Source of the DNA: Podospora pseudoanserina
Lineage: Eukaryota; Ascomycota; Sordariomycetes; Sordariales; Podosporaceae
Assembly (NCBI RefSeq): GCF_035222485.1
Contig: NC_085924.1
Span: forward strand, 3,100,001-3,164,000
Direction of reading: 5' to 3'
Length of the DNA stretch: 64,000 nucleotides
Position numbers and translations under genes: made by a program. This document shows positions 1 through 11,499 of this stretch, one piece after another. The notes under the pieces are model-generated. The model made no database searches, had not been told where the DNA came from, and was given only the letters and a program-made list of their open reading frames with translations. Each line of letters starts with the position of its first letter. Positions within the stretch are counted from its first letter, which is position 1.

Positions 1-301
1 CCTCATCATCAACAACAGCCTCCTCCACCATACTCTCCCGATTTAAATACCTCGTCTCCCTGTAACTCGAAGACACAGAAGAGGTAGTCGTGCTGACGCT
101 GTCTGAGCGCCGAGAGAGGTGGTGTCTTGACAATGGCAGGGTGGATTCACTCCGGCCCCTAACAGAAGAGATGCGGATGGGGATGGTGACATAGCCGGCT
201 GTGCTGCCGGGTGTTGTTGTTGGGACGGCGGCGGCGGAGCTGACGTCGATTTCTAGGGTGCGGTTGCTGCTGCGGCGGTGACTGAGGGCGCGTTGAACCA
301 T
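1..301 (-). CDS. N-terminal part of an unrecognised Ser/Arg/Thr-rich protein, cut by the window edge
   Basis: An open minus-strand frame runs from an ATG at 301 (context AAGATGG, purine at -3) without a stop to the window edge, giving about 100 residues. It begins MVQRALSHRRSSNRTLEID and is rich in Ser, Arg and Thr, with a run SVSTTTSSVSSSYRETRYL near the edge. No domain is recognisable and no signal peptide or membrane segment is visible. Codons use the C/G-ending bias of the neighbours and the frame is unbroken, which favours a real gene. The region upstream (302-1760) has nothing that clearly belongs to it. The function is unknown, and a chance open frame is possible at this length. Confidence 0.45.
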   Translation of the reverse strand, partial: MVQRALSHRRSSNRTLEIDVSSAAAVPTTTPGSTAGYVTIPIRISSVRGRSESTLPLSRHHLSRRSDSVSTTTSSVSSSYRETRYLNRESMVEEAVVDDE

Positions 302-1760
302 CTTGACTGAGGTGTGTGACAAATTGGGTGTGGTGGGTTGGTAGGTGTGCTTTTATGAGACGTAGGAGGGAGTATAAAGTAGTGTTCAAGATGGCTCAGG
401 TCCAAGTCGAAGAAGAGTCTTTAGTTATCACTGTTGCTGATTCTGGAAATGTGAGAAAAGTGCGGGCCACCCGCGGGTAGAAGTAGGATTGCGGCGAGCA
501 GCAATGACAAGGTGTTTCTCCACGTTCAGGAATGTGTGGAACCTCGGACTCTTGTTTGCCAGTGGCCACCTCTTCAAGGTCGACCTCCACTGCAGGATCG
601 CCAGCCGACGACATGGTTTGATCTTCGACAGTGACCTCTACCTTCGACCCGCTCTTATTCTTGCGGAGTAATGTGGGCGGAATGGAACTCTGAGGAATGC
701 TCCCGCTGCGCCGTGCCGTGGGTGTGCCGTTTCGCTTTGCGCAGCTACCAGGTAGCTGGGTCTCGAGTGCCGAGGCCGGGCCAGGGTGAAACAGTTCTGA
801 CGGGGTTCGAGAGGGCCGGAATGCTGCTGCATGATCTCGCTTGTTTGTGCACTTGAGAGTCGAATACCGTAAAGACCGAATATTATGCCCCGAAAACGAG
901 GAGGCAGTTTGTCTACGATACGGCGATGATCAAGTGAAAGGCATGAATCGAGATGGTTCTGGCGAAGCAGACTCATTACTTCGACTTGGGACGAACGTGT
1001 TGTTATAGATGCTCCAGTGAGGCACTGTCAAGAACGTGGTCCTGGTGGTGGCGGCCATGGCTTTGACCCATTTTGCCAGCATCAACCCAGCTACTTAGTC
1101 ATTCCCAGTCTTTTACTATGCCACCATGGTGAATCATGAAGTCTTCGGCACGTGCGTTGTTGCGATCGAGAAGAGTTCTAGACCTCTCCACATGAGCCCC
1201 TGATTTTTGGTGACGGCTCTTGAGTTGTCAAGTTGGACATTTGTTGTTAAGAACTCCGAAACAAAGCAACCCAATATCAACAGTCGCCATCAGAAGGCTC
1301 AGCCCCCACGCTCACCCCCACGATCCACAATCGCGACAGTGGTTGTCAAGATGACAAATTGTGCGACAAACCAAGTTCGTTCACCCCAGGCCAGGCTGGC
1401 CCCCTATCAGCCTTACACCTCCACGATCTACTGCCGTGAGAAACACTTGATCTCCTTCATGCAGAAACTCCAGATCGACATTGCAGAGAAGACACGTGCC
1501 GGTTTGTGTTATCGACCAAAACAAGAATAGAGGTGGCAAAATGTTGTAATGCTTGCTGAGAAACAAAAGTCAAGATCGACTGTGATGTGATATGCCTGTC
1601 ATAATAATACAGCGTGTTATACAGTTGCTATTCCCATCCAAATGCGCCACAAGTCTCCGTGTAGAATGCCCGTCCATTATGCCCCCATCCATTATGCTCC
1701 CATCCAGATACGAATCCCGCGTCCAGTTTTATACACGCCCCAATGAATATGATGTCGAAA
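302..1760. other. Intergenic region, no gene seen
   Basis: Several overlapping 60-110 residue open frames exist on both strands, but none has a convincing start, domain or splice pattern. A short imperfect direct repeat built on CCATTATGCCCCCATC lies at about 1672-1705. The region should hold the promoter of the leftward gene at 1-301 and the 3' end of the Mtf2-like gene. Confidence 0.5.
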
Positions 1761-3209
1761 CTAAATGGCACTGGCCAAGTACTTTCGCTGATCTTGCATC
1801 GAATTTCCCCAATGCTTCAGCCTCGCCTGCATCCCATATTCCCACTCGGGCAACGAGACCAACTCCTTGAGAAAAGGACCCTGCTTCCCCGTCTCGCTTG
1901 CTCTGACCCACGACGAGATGGCATTCAGCACCTTGAGTGAGTCGGCGTCAAATACCATGCCGGCCATACGCATCTCCTCAAACATGTTGAGCACACCTTC
2001 GGCATTGCCGTACCTATACCACAAAATCCTCACCAGCTCGTTGTAAAAGGGCGTGCTGGCTCCCAAAACGTAGCTTGCCGGCCCAAGCTCCTTGACGCGC
2101 GGTAAAATGTTCAAGGCCAGCGGTGATGGGTGGGAAAATCTTTGGTGGAACAGACGGAGGGCGGCTAGAAGATAGCGGGGGTACAGTGGACCGTAGATGT
2201 GCAGGGGAAATAGGTCATTGCCTGGTGCGTTTTCCTCGGCGTTGGCCGCAGGAGGAGCCGTATCAGCTTTTTTGCCATTGCGTCCCTTCGTCTTCAACAC
2301 GGATGGCTCCAGCTTGTCCAACCCAAACCTGGCCACCATTGGAAAGACCTCCTTTTCTAAAATATCCCACAGCTCAAAGTCTGTTCTTGTGGCCTGCATC
2401 ATCCCTTCGACTCGCGCGCGCTCGGCACGGCGGAGGGCTTCGTGCTGAACGGACTTGCCGAGTGGGTTGAGCACCATGTCGGGGTCAGCTCCAACGCGGG
2501 AGGCGGCACTTTCTGAATACCCATCGGGGCTCTTGAGCTCCTCGGCTTCGGTGATGTTGAGGGCTCGGCGGGCAGCATCACGGAGGCTCGGTGGAAAGCG
2601 CAAGAGAGCTTTGTTCCAGTCATTGGTGTTGGCTGCTTGTGTCATGGGGTGACTCTTGCCGTAGGGATGTTGGAGCTGTCTAGTATTTCTCGCTTCGACG
2701 TCGGCGGCATCTTGCATGATGATGTCGATTGTCTCACTAGCTGACGGCTGGGCTGGTAAATCCAAGGCCGCATCGCTCTTGGGCCAGCGCTGCTGCGTAG
2801 GCTTGAGGAGCGAGGGGTCTTGATGGCTCGAAGGTGACTGCTTGGCGGCAATTTCTTCAAAGATAGCCTTGAAGGCATCACGCTCGGTGGGTGTGATGGT
2901 CGATCGATCTCCAGCCTCTGTGAGAAGATGGTTCAATTCTCTGGGAGGGGGTCGCTCGTAGTCTTCTGGAAGCTCGAAGGGGATGGATTCTCTTTTCGGG
3001 CCACCGGAAGCAGGGCCTCGCCTGTAAGATCCTGTTCTGCTTGGACGGGAGGATCTCCTTGGGGGCATATATGAAGACGGTCTGAGGGGCAGGTTTGTCG
3101 CCGCTGTGGTGTGCACAAAGGCTCGCAATGCTGGATTTGGAGCGGCATGCCGAGATATCCTCTGCAGGGTCCGGGTCTGGTAGAGGAATGGGAGAAGTGT
3201 TGTTGACAT
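1761..3209 (-). CDS. Mtf2/Nam1-like mitochondrial RNA-associated protein
   Basis: Single-exon gene of 482 residues. The ATG at 3209 was chosen because it opens an Arg/Ser/Thr-rich presequence (MSTTLLPFLYQTRTLQRISR) typical of mitochondrial import; the frame extends further upstream but without a better start. The middle is hydrophilic. The C-terminal third (about residues 330-460) carries the well-conserved part LFPLHIYGPLYPRYLLAA and a helical stretch ending near VLNAISSWVRAS, as in Mtf2-like C-terminal domains. The yeast relative Nam1/Mtf2 associates with mitochondrial RNA polymerase and takes part in mitochondrial transcript processing and translation, so a matrix role in mitochondrial gene expression is inferred. 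It is divergent from cmr1, with start codons 455 bp apart. Family assignment rests on remembered motif resemblance. Confidence 0.8.
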   Translation of the reverse strand: MSTTLLPFLYQTRTLQRISRHAAPNPALRAFVHTTAATNLPLRPSSYMPPRRSSRPSRTGSYRRGPASGGPKRESIPFELPEDYERPPPRELNHLLTEAGDRSTITPTERDAFKAIFEEIAAKQSPSSHQDPSLLKPTQQRWPKSDAALDLPAQPSASETIDIIMQDAADVEARNTRQLQHPYGKSHPMTQAANTNDWNKALLRFPPSLRDAARRALNITEAEELKSPDGYSESAASRVGADPDMVLNPLGKSVQHEALRRAERARVEGMMQATRTDFELWDILEKEVFPMVARFGLDKLEPSVLKTKGRNGKKADTAPPAANAEENAPGNDLFPLHIYGPLYPRYLLAALRLFHQRFSHPSPLALNILPRVKELGPASYVLGASTPFYNELVRILWYRYGNAEGVLNMFEEMRMAGMVFDADSLKVLNAISSWVRASETGKQGPFLKELVSLPEWEYGMQARLKHWGNSMQDQRKYLASAI

Positions 3210-3664
3210 TTTGGAGACTGGTTGCGCACTATGAGTCCAGTCTTTGTTCGATGGGCAGGGCACAATAATCTTTTGCGCACAGCACCGGCGGCAGCGCTAT
3301 CCAAAATTTCCAAAAGAATTGCCTGCCGGGGTCGACAAATTGTGAGCGCTAGACTTCTCACAGTACTAGCGTCTGCTGTTCATTGTAGGGGAGTGGGGCA
3401 GCCAACCCCACCAGGTTTGCCCCGTGATTACGCGACTGGATTGCATTTGCGACTCGAGCGCGTCGGGCTTAATTGATTTTCAGCTGCCAACGCGACAGTT
3501 CACGTTTTGCTTTCTCTTGTCTTCGTCCACCTTCAGGTTGCTCTTTGGCACAAGGAACCTCCAACCTCGATCACCCTTGCTTAGTTTTTGGCAGCTCTTG
3601 ACACCCTCCATTGGACTTTGACTTTTAGTTTCGAGATATTTAATTGCTCTCAGCTCGACACAAA
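3210..3664. promoter_or_regulatory. Divergent promoter region between the Mtf2-like gene and cmr1
   Basis: This 455 bp stretch separates two start codons pointing away from each other and must hold both 5' UTRs and promoters. It is C/T-rich towards cmr1 (3480-3660). No clear TATA box is visible. Confidence 0.6.
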
Positions 3665-5287
3665 ATGCCCCCTAAGAAGGAGCCCGTCATCAGTGCCTTT
3701 GAACGGAAGCGTTTGGAGAACATTGCGGCGAACAATGCGATCCTCAGTGGGATATCAGCGACGGCTGATAAGATCATCCCTTCGAAAGCGACACCCACGA
3801 AAACCAAGGCGAAAAAATCTACGCCACGTAAACGCGAACCGACCAAAGTCGCCCATCAGCCCGCCACAAGAAGAAGCACGCGCTTAGCTGGTGTCGACGC
3901 TGACAACGACACCCTCAAGCGCAAGTTTGAGGTCGAGGTCGAGGCCGCGGCTGAGAAGGCGAAAGCCAAAAAGCTCCGAGTCAACGGAGACTTGCAGCTA
4001 GGAGACATTTCGGTAGAGGGGCGCAAATGGGAAGGCGGTGTTGACGGACTCGGGCTGCTCAAGGGCTTGTCAGTTCGCGGTGCCCAACCTGGTGTCAAAA
4101 CCTTTGACGAAGACGATGTCGAGGAGACTTCAGATGAGAATCTCAAGGAGCTGAGACTGCGCATGCGCAATCTCAAGATGTACGATAAATGGCCAGTTGC
4201 CGGTATGTTGTCCATGATGCATTGGCTCACCCAACTCCAGGTTGACTGACACGAAGCAGACATTAAGATTGTTCCGCAGCGCATCTACTCAATGGGCTTC
4301 CATCCAACAGAGGACAAACCGATCATCTTTGCTGGCGATAAGGAAGGGGCCATGGGTATCTTCGATGCGTCCCAAGAGCCGATCAAGACCGAAGATGACG
4401 AAGACGAAGAAAGCTACTCTGACCCCGTGATATCAGCATTTAAGACGCACGCTCGCACCATTACCTCTTTTCAGTTTTCCTCCGTCGATGCCAATGCCGT
4501 CTACACATCCTCTTACGATTCTTCCATCCGCAAGCTCGACTTGGACAAGGGGGTATCCACTCAGGTTTTTGCCCCGGTCGATGCAGGCGTGGAGCTTCCC
4601 ATCAGTGCAATGGACATACCGTCGACGGACCCAAACACGATTGTATTCTCGACACTAAATGGTCAGCTTGGACGCCATGACATCCGGACCAAGCCGGCGG
4701 ATGCTGAGATCTGGCATCTCGTCGATCATAAAATCGGAGGGTTTTCTTTACATCCTCTACAGCCTCACCTTGTGGCTGCCGCATCGCTCGACCGCACTTT
4801 AAAGATCTGGGACTTGCGGAAAATACAAGGGACGGGGGATATGCGGAAGCCCGTCTTGCTGGGAGAGCATGAGTCCCGCTTGTCTGTCTCACATGCTAGC
4901 TGGAGCAGCGCCGGCCATATTGCGACGTCTAGCTACGATGATACCATCAAGATCTACTCTTTCCCTGATGCGGGCTCCTGGAAAGCAGGCGTCGAGCTTT
5001 TTGACGACCAGATGGAACCAGTGCACAAGATTGCCCATAACAATCAAACTGGACGCTGGGTAACCATCTTGAAGCCTCAGTGGCAGAAGAGCCCATTTGA
5101 CGGGATTCAAAAGTTCGCCATTGGCAACATGAACCGGTTCGTGGACATTTATGCGGCGAACGGAGAGCAACTGGCACAGCTGGACGGCGATGGCATCACG
5201 GCTGTGCCGGCTGTAGCGCATTTTCACCCTACATTGGAATGGGTTGCCGGTGGTAATGCCAGCGGCAAGCTGTGCCTGTGGATGTAG
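3665..5287 (+). CDS. cmr1: DNA damage-binding WD40 protein Cmr1 (WDR76 family)
   Basis: Two exons, 3665-4202 and 4260-5287, joined across a 57 bp intron (GTATGT donor, branch GACTGAC, GCAG end), give 521 residues. The joined sequence reads PVADIKIVPQRIYSMGFHP, the highly conserved entry to the Cmr1 propeller. The N-terminal 180 residues are basic and disordered (ATPTKTKAKKSTPRKREP, RRSTRLAG), fitting nuclear and DNA or chromatin binding. The rest forms WD40 repeats, including LDRTLKIWDLRK and SYDDTIKIYSFPD, ending LEWVAGGNASGKLCLWM. Yeast Cmr1 binds UV-damaged DNA and chromatin and joins intranuclear quality-control foci under replication stress. Length matches fungal orthologues. Confidence 0.95.
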
Positions 5288-6638
5288 CTTCTCTGTGATA
5301 TCTTAGGAAATGGTTGAAGGGTTGTGTGGCTGGTTGGTTGGCATAGAGTGTGAGACGAGGCGTGCGACGTGATGATACCATGTACAATGCAACGGGAGTA
5401 ATGTGTAGTATTTTGTATGAGAAACTTTTGTATGACATGGAGTAGGAGAAGGCAGAACTTGGAATAACTATATATATACAATGCTGGGCTACCAACATAT
5501 GTCATCCGAAACGGCCTCGATGGCTGTTGGCCCCATCATCTGCTCATGCACAATGTGCGGCGGAGCAATCAATGCTGACGCGGCCGAGATACAGGGTGTG
5601 GGAATTCTGTCAATGATATTTCAAACCCATAGGGGGACTTTCCAGTTTCCCGTGCCCAGCTTCTAAATATCGGAAACTTTCCTAATCTCTGTCTCGCATG
5701 TGACTCCATCTCATGGAGACACAAAGGCGAACATGGGCTTTGGGGCTGGCGTCATGCGGTCCCACCGCTGGGCTGCCTATCGATAAGATAAGCGCAATCT
5801 TTCAACCATCAGGTACCTACCTATCCAAGGCAGCCTTGGGTGGACCCGAACAAGAATATCAACCCATCAAGAGAGAGGATTTGGCATCGGGGAGCATCTG
5901 ATGCCATGTCGCCATAACCACAGCTCTGTAGCTCAAGCCATCACCTGAGTAACCGCGAGATACTGCGTAAAACACGGAAACCTTGGAAAACGGCATTTGA
6001 CAAGATCCCGGGTCAAAGTCGCGGCGGCTGTGGATTCCCTGCGCACCCGCTAAGCCCAATGCCGTCAAGGCACCCACTTGGCAGCAGACGCCCTGTCATC
6101 ACCGTTCAGTGCGTGCATCAATCAACTCGGACCGCCTCGCTGTGCTCCGTCAACATCCGACACCTACCTTAGCACAGCGACCAGCGACACAACGGCGGTC
6201 CCTCTCACTGGCCAACCTCTTTTTTTTTTTTTTTTTTTTTACCTCGTACCGCACATCTGTACTCCCCTAGAAACACAACTCCATCTTGTACCTATCCAGA
6301 CTTTATTGACCGGTGATGCCGTGATGCCTCATCCCCCAGCTCCGACCAACCCCACCTGATAAGCCCTACGGTTCGGCGCTAGGCTCCCTTGGCTTGTATC
6401 GCTGCCATCACCTGCCATCAACCACCTATCCACCATCCCCCAGCCTAGACCGCTGTCTGCCAGCCTGCAGAACGGTGTCACCTCTTCTCCAGGCATCCGA
6501 CCGTCTGGTTCTTCCAATCTCTCTTCCTGCCAGCTGCGGTACGGAACCCTCGTTCATCACGGTACAAAGACAAGTGCATAGGGTTCCATTACGACAGCCT
6601 CGCTTTACCCGTCTCTTAGACGGTAGCAGTCGTCCACC
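5288..6638. other. Intergenic region between cmr1 and atg26
   Basis: About 1.35 kb without a supported gene. It contains the 3' UTR of cmr1 (AT-rich TATATATATA near 5470), a 21-base T run at 6220-6240 and a C/T-rich leader before atg26. Short open frames here show no family resemblance. Confidence 0.6.
6220..6240. repeat. Poly-T tract of 21 bases
   Basis: An uninterrupted T run lies about 400 bp upstream of the atg26 start codon. It is a likely length-variable homopolymer and may act as a nucleosome-excluding promoter element. Confidence 0.9.
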
Positions 6639-9600
6639 ATGGCTACTCCCAGTCAGTCAACGTCGTCTGCCGTTGCAGTTCCAATTGCTCCAGTAGAGAA
6701 TACAACTGCTCCCTCTCCTGCCCCCACGAGCTCCCAGTCAGCCGCCCTCTCCAAGTCACAACACCTCGCCCACCCCCCTCCATCATCGGCCGTAAGAACA
6801 CCGAATGCCGCCAGCCACGACGAGCGCACAGTGCGCCGCGTTTCACGAAAACTCCAAAAGAAACGCCATGACGACGAACACACTCCCACCATGGAGCTCC
6901 CCGAATCACTGAAACAACAAGGCGACCATGCTGATAGCGATGAGGAAGTACTGCGGCCCGAGGGCTATGGCGGCGGCATGTTTATGAACATGAACCAGAG
7001 CATATTCGGTCTGATAGCAGCAGCCGGTAGCCAAGCCGACTTTGGCGATCGCTTCGAAGGCCAGAGCTCGGACGAAGACGATAACGACGTCGAAAGGGAA
7101 AATCCGATGGCCATGACCATTGCTGGGCACAAAGCCTTGCACCACAAGCCCTCCAAAAGTTTGAGCAGCCATCTTGCTCAGTCGACAGTGTTGAGGAAAC
7201 ATGGCGCCACCTCGAACAAGGCTGAAAGCAAGCATCGTAGAAAGATATCCGAGAGCCGTTTATTGCGCTCTGTGCCTGGCCTTTCCAAGTTGACTTCCAG
7301 GGCCAAGTCAAGCCTAAAGCCGCCGAAACCACAGGACGCAGAGACCGAAAAACCGGGCGAGATGGATGACAAAGTCGAAGAAGCTTCTGCTTCTCAACCA
7401 GCTTCTGAGGTCACGCCTACGATCGAAATCACCAGGACCGAAAGTCGACAGACAGCACCGGTTATGAGCCGGATGCTGGAGGCGCGCGCGCAAATGGCTG
7501 CACGACCAAGCTTCGATCTGGAGAGGCCCTCGGGTGAACAAGCACACAGGCCAGAAGCTGGCGAAACAGGACCAACAGAACTGGCCAAGAGGCTCCAGGA
7601 GATCTTCCAGTTTGATACCCCAGAAGAAGTCATCAATGGTGGGTGACACGGATCCAACAGGAGGACATTAATAATTGGGGCACTGACTAACGGAGAAACC
7701 ATGCAGAATTTCCATGCTGGCTCCTTCAAAATGTATTACTCCAAGGATACATGTATATCACGGCCGGCCACGTTGCCTTTTACGCATACCTGCCCAAGAA
7801 AGCCGTAAGACTCGTCCTGTTTCGTCAGTAACACCCCCGAAGCTAATGATACGTAGAATGAGGTGACAAAATCTGGATATCTTGCCAAGTGTGGCAAGCA
7901 CAACCCCAAGTACAACCGCTACTTCTTCAGGCTCAAGGGAGATGTCCTGTCGTATTACAGAGACACCCAAAACCTATACTTTCCCAGCGGCCAAGTCGAT
8001 CTCAGATACGGCATATCCGCAGAGATCACCGACAAGGACAAGGAAGGTGTCAACTTTACCATTGTGACCCACAAGAGAACCTACTACTTTAAAGCCGACA
8101 GCTCGTCTAGTGCCAAGGAATGGGTCAAGAGCCTGCGCAAGGTGATCTTCAAATCACACAACGATGGCGACAGCGTGAAGATCTCGTTGCCCATCGCCAA
8201 CATTCTTGATGTGGAAGAAACCCAAATGTTGGGTTTCGCCGAAACGTGCAAGATACGAGTCATTGACAACGATGAGACATACGCCATCGACGAGGTATGC
8301 CTCCTGATTGTTTGTGCTGTCATGTCGAGACACTGACCAATGATGACCATCAGTATTTCTTCTCCTTCTTCAGCTTTAGCGAAGAAGCCATTGACGTTCT
8401 CAAGACGCTCGTGGAGGGTTCTTCCTCGCAAACGCCAGGACAGAATGAGCTCGATGAACCTGCCTCGGAGGCACAGTCGAAGCGAACCAGCACGAGCGGC
8501 AGTCGTGAGCAAGTGCTCAAATCACTCAATACCCGTGGAGGCAAGATTACCCAGAGCATCAAAACCACGCTGTCGCCCATCTCGCCAGGACAACGTTCAC
8601 CGAGCCCGCGCCCATGTCTCGACGGGCCCCGCACTAGTTTTGATGGGTTTCGGCCTTTCAGCAGGCGAAGTGTTGATGTCAGCCGCGACGATATCCGCGG
8701 AAAGTCCCCACGTCGAAGCTTTAGCGAACGCCGGACTTCCTTCCACAGGCGCCATTTGTCTGAGAGCGGGACCGATCACGATATGGAGAGACAAGAAGGC
8801 AGTGATTCTTATGTCCAAAGCATGGAGGACCCCAGCCAAGCGAGCATGTCTGGACTGATCGTCTCCGGAAGCAGCGAAGCCCCTTCGGCAAGCCAGATCC
8901 TTAGAGGGAGTGAGGTCTTTCACAACCCAGCCATCCACAGGTCGGCCTCAGCACCCCGCGCGCGGAATGAGGCAGCCGTGCCCGAGGCGCCAGGAACAGT
9001 CAAGGCCTCACGGCCCCCATCGATTTCAGCTCAGAATGGTGAAACGGAGGGAAATCAGGCCATGCCAACGCTGCAGAACACTGCCACAGTGGGGACCTTC
9101 CCCTTCAAGGGTGCTGGTGCGCTCATGGGCTATCTGGATAGACAGTCCAGGAGGATGAGCAATCTCCTCGCAACAGAGTCTATGGGATATGTTGAGAAGG
9201 TATCAGGTATGTGGAAGGGCGGCAAGAAACACTATGACGAGCCTGCCGGCTTAAGAACCGATGAAGAAGATGCTGAAGACAACCCCGATGAGCGAGCCAC
9301 CCATGAAGCCCGGTTCAGGGAACACTTTGCCCTGCCCAAGACTGAGAAGCTCCAGGCTGCCTACTATGCGCACATGATGCGCGTACTTCCGCTCTACGGC
9401 AAGATCTACATCGGTAATCGTCACTTTTGCTTCCGCAGCCTGCTGCCAGGCACCCGCACCAAGCTTGTCCTTCCGCTCAAGGATATCGAAAATGTCGATA
9501 AAGAGAAGGGCTTCCGGTTTGGCTACGCCGGTTTAGTGGTGGTGATCCGTGGCCATGAAGAGCTCTTCTTCGAGTTCAACCGGGCCGAGATACGTGATGA

Positions 9601-11499
9601 CTGCACCATCACGGTTCTGCAGAACCTGGAGGCGACCCGATATGTTCGTGATTCGGGTCTGTTGGACAGTGAGGATGCAGAAGATGCGCAGGCTGCTGTG
9701 GCGGAGCGGGATGCCCTCCGGGAGGCCCGGAACGAGGAGTTTCCACATCATGAGGTCAAGCTGCCCCATGACGCCCATTGTGTCTCTGAAGCGCCGACCA
9801 TTTTGTTTGATGATCCCAAGGCTTCCATCCTCAACTTTAAGCCCAGCAAGTCCATGAAGATCACTTGTCTTACGATTGGGTCTCGTGGAGATGTTCAACC
9901 CTATATTGCCCTTTGCAAGCGACTGATGAAGGATGGCCATCGTCCCAGGATTTGCACTCACGCCGAGTTCCGAGACTGGATCGAGAGTCATGGGATTGAG
10001 TTTTGCCCTGTTGGTGGTGACCCAAGCGAGCTGATGAGGCTCTGCATTCAGAACGGCACCTTCACCTGGGCATTTCTCAAAGAGGCGAACTCGACGATGC
10101 GTGGCTGGCTTGACGACCTTCTTGTCACGGCTTGGGAAGCGTGCAAGGGCAGCGACCTCTTGATCGAATCACCCAGTGCCATGGCTGGCATTCACATCGC
10201 AGAGGCTCTTGGCATCCCATACTTCCGCGCCTTCACGATGCCGTGGACCCGCACTCGCGCCTACCCCCACGCCTTCATCATGCCTGGACAAAAGCTTGGA
10301 GGAGCCTACAATTACGTGACCTACACTCTGTTTGACAATGTGTTTTGGCAAACCACCGCCAGTCAAATCAACCGGTGGCGCAACGTCTGGCTTGGGTTGC
10401 CAAACACGACACTTGACAAGCTGCAGATTAACAAGGTCCCGTTCTTGTACAACTTCTCTCCGTTTGTGGTCCCACCGCCCATTGACTTTAGTGACTGGAT
10501 CCGCGTCACCGGGTACTGGTTTCTCGACGAGGGCAACGAGAACAAGTGGCAACCGTCCAAGGAGCTGCTCGACTTCATCGACAAGGCCCGGGCAGACGGC
10601 AAAAAGCTTGTGTACGTTGGCTTTGGGTCTATTATAGTGCCTGACCCGGCCAAGATGACACAAGAGGTGATTGATGCTGTGCAGAAGGCGGATGTCAGAT
10701 GCATTCTGAGCAAAGGCTGGAGTGACCGGTTACCTGGCTCGGGGGATGAAAAGGTTCCTGGTCCTGAAGAGGCCAAGGTTGAGCCACAGCTGCCGGAGGA
10801 GATCTTCCAGATCCAGTCAGCACCTCATGACTGGTTGTTCAAGCAGATTGATGCTGCTGCTCACCATGGGGGAAGCGGAACTACGGGTGCCAGTTTGCGG
10901 GCTGGCATTCCCACGATTATCAGGCCATTTTTTGGTGACCAGTTCTTCTTTGGAAGCCGGGTTGAGGACTTGGGAGTGGGAATCTGTCTCAAGAAGTGGG
11001 GGGCGAATTCTTTTGCAAGGGCGCTGTGGGAGGCTACGCACAGCGAGAGGATGATTGTGAAGGCGAGGGTGTTGGGGGAGCAGATTCGAAAAGTATGTTT
11101 CACACCGACTGCCCTATGTATACACTCGCGATGGTTACTGACAATGGAATTTAGGAAAATGGAGTTGACACAGCGGTCCAGTGCATCTACCGCGACATGG
11201 AATATGCCACCAATCTCATCCGGTCCAAGATGGGTAAGAACCATGCTCGGACAGGTGAGAATGTCAGCATGACGGAGGCCAACCTCAACAACGAGGATGA
11301 GGAGGAGAGCTGGACCTTTGTGGGAGACTCGGACACGGTCGAAGACTTGAGTTCCGAGGCTCTCATGAAGACGGTAGCCGATCTCAGAGACCTTCAAGCT
11401 TATCATGGCGACAATGCCGACAAGACTCAGGGTAATACCGTGGTAGGGGGCGCGGTGGGCGCTGGAGTGGAGACGGTGAAGGGGAAGGGGGTGAGTTAA
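6639..11499 (+). CDS. atg26: Sterol 3-beta-glucosyltransferase Atg26
   Basis: Five exons: 6639-7638, 7707-7804, 7857-8294, 8354-11092, 11155-11499, with introns of 68, 52, 59 and 62 bp, giving 1539 residues. The start has a strong context (CCACCATGG). The enzyme transfers glucose from UDP-glucose to the 3-hydroxyl of sterols. Order of parts: a disordered N-terminus; a first GRAM segment around [14 protein letters not shown] (about 330-365); a PH domain (about 370-490, [19 protein letters not shown]); a Ser-rich linker; a second GRAM domain (about 830-930); the GT28 N-terminal fold ([18 protein letters not shown], about 1015); and the UDP-sugar site with [15 protein letters not shown] near 1345. 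GRAM and PH parts bind phosphoinositides. In some fungi Atg26 is needed for pexophagy, but requirement varies by species. Exon joins restore family-conserved residues at every boundary. Confidence 0.96.

Noticed and set aside
638-976. 112-codon minus-strand frame in the left intergenic region
   Set aside because: No ATG in a good context, no recognisable motif and no partner exon.
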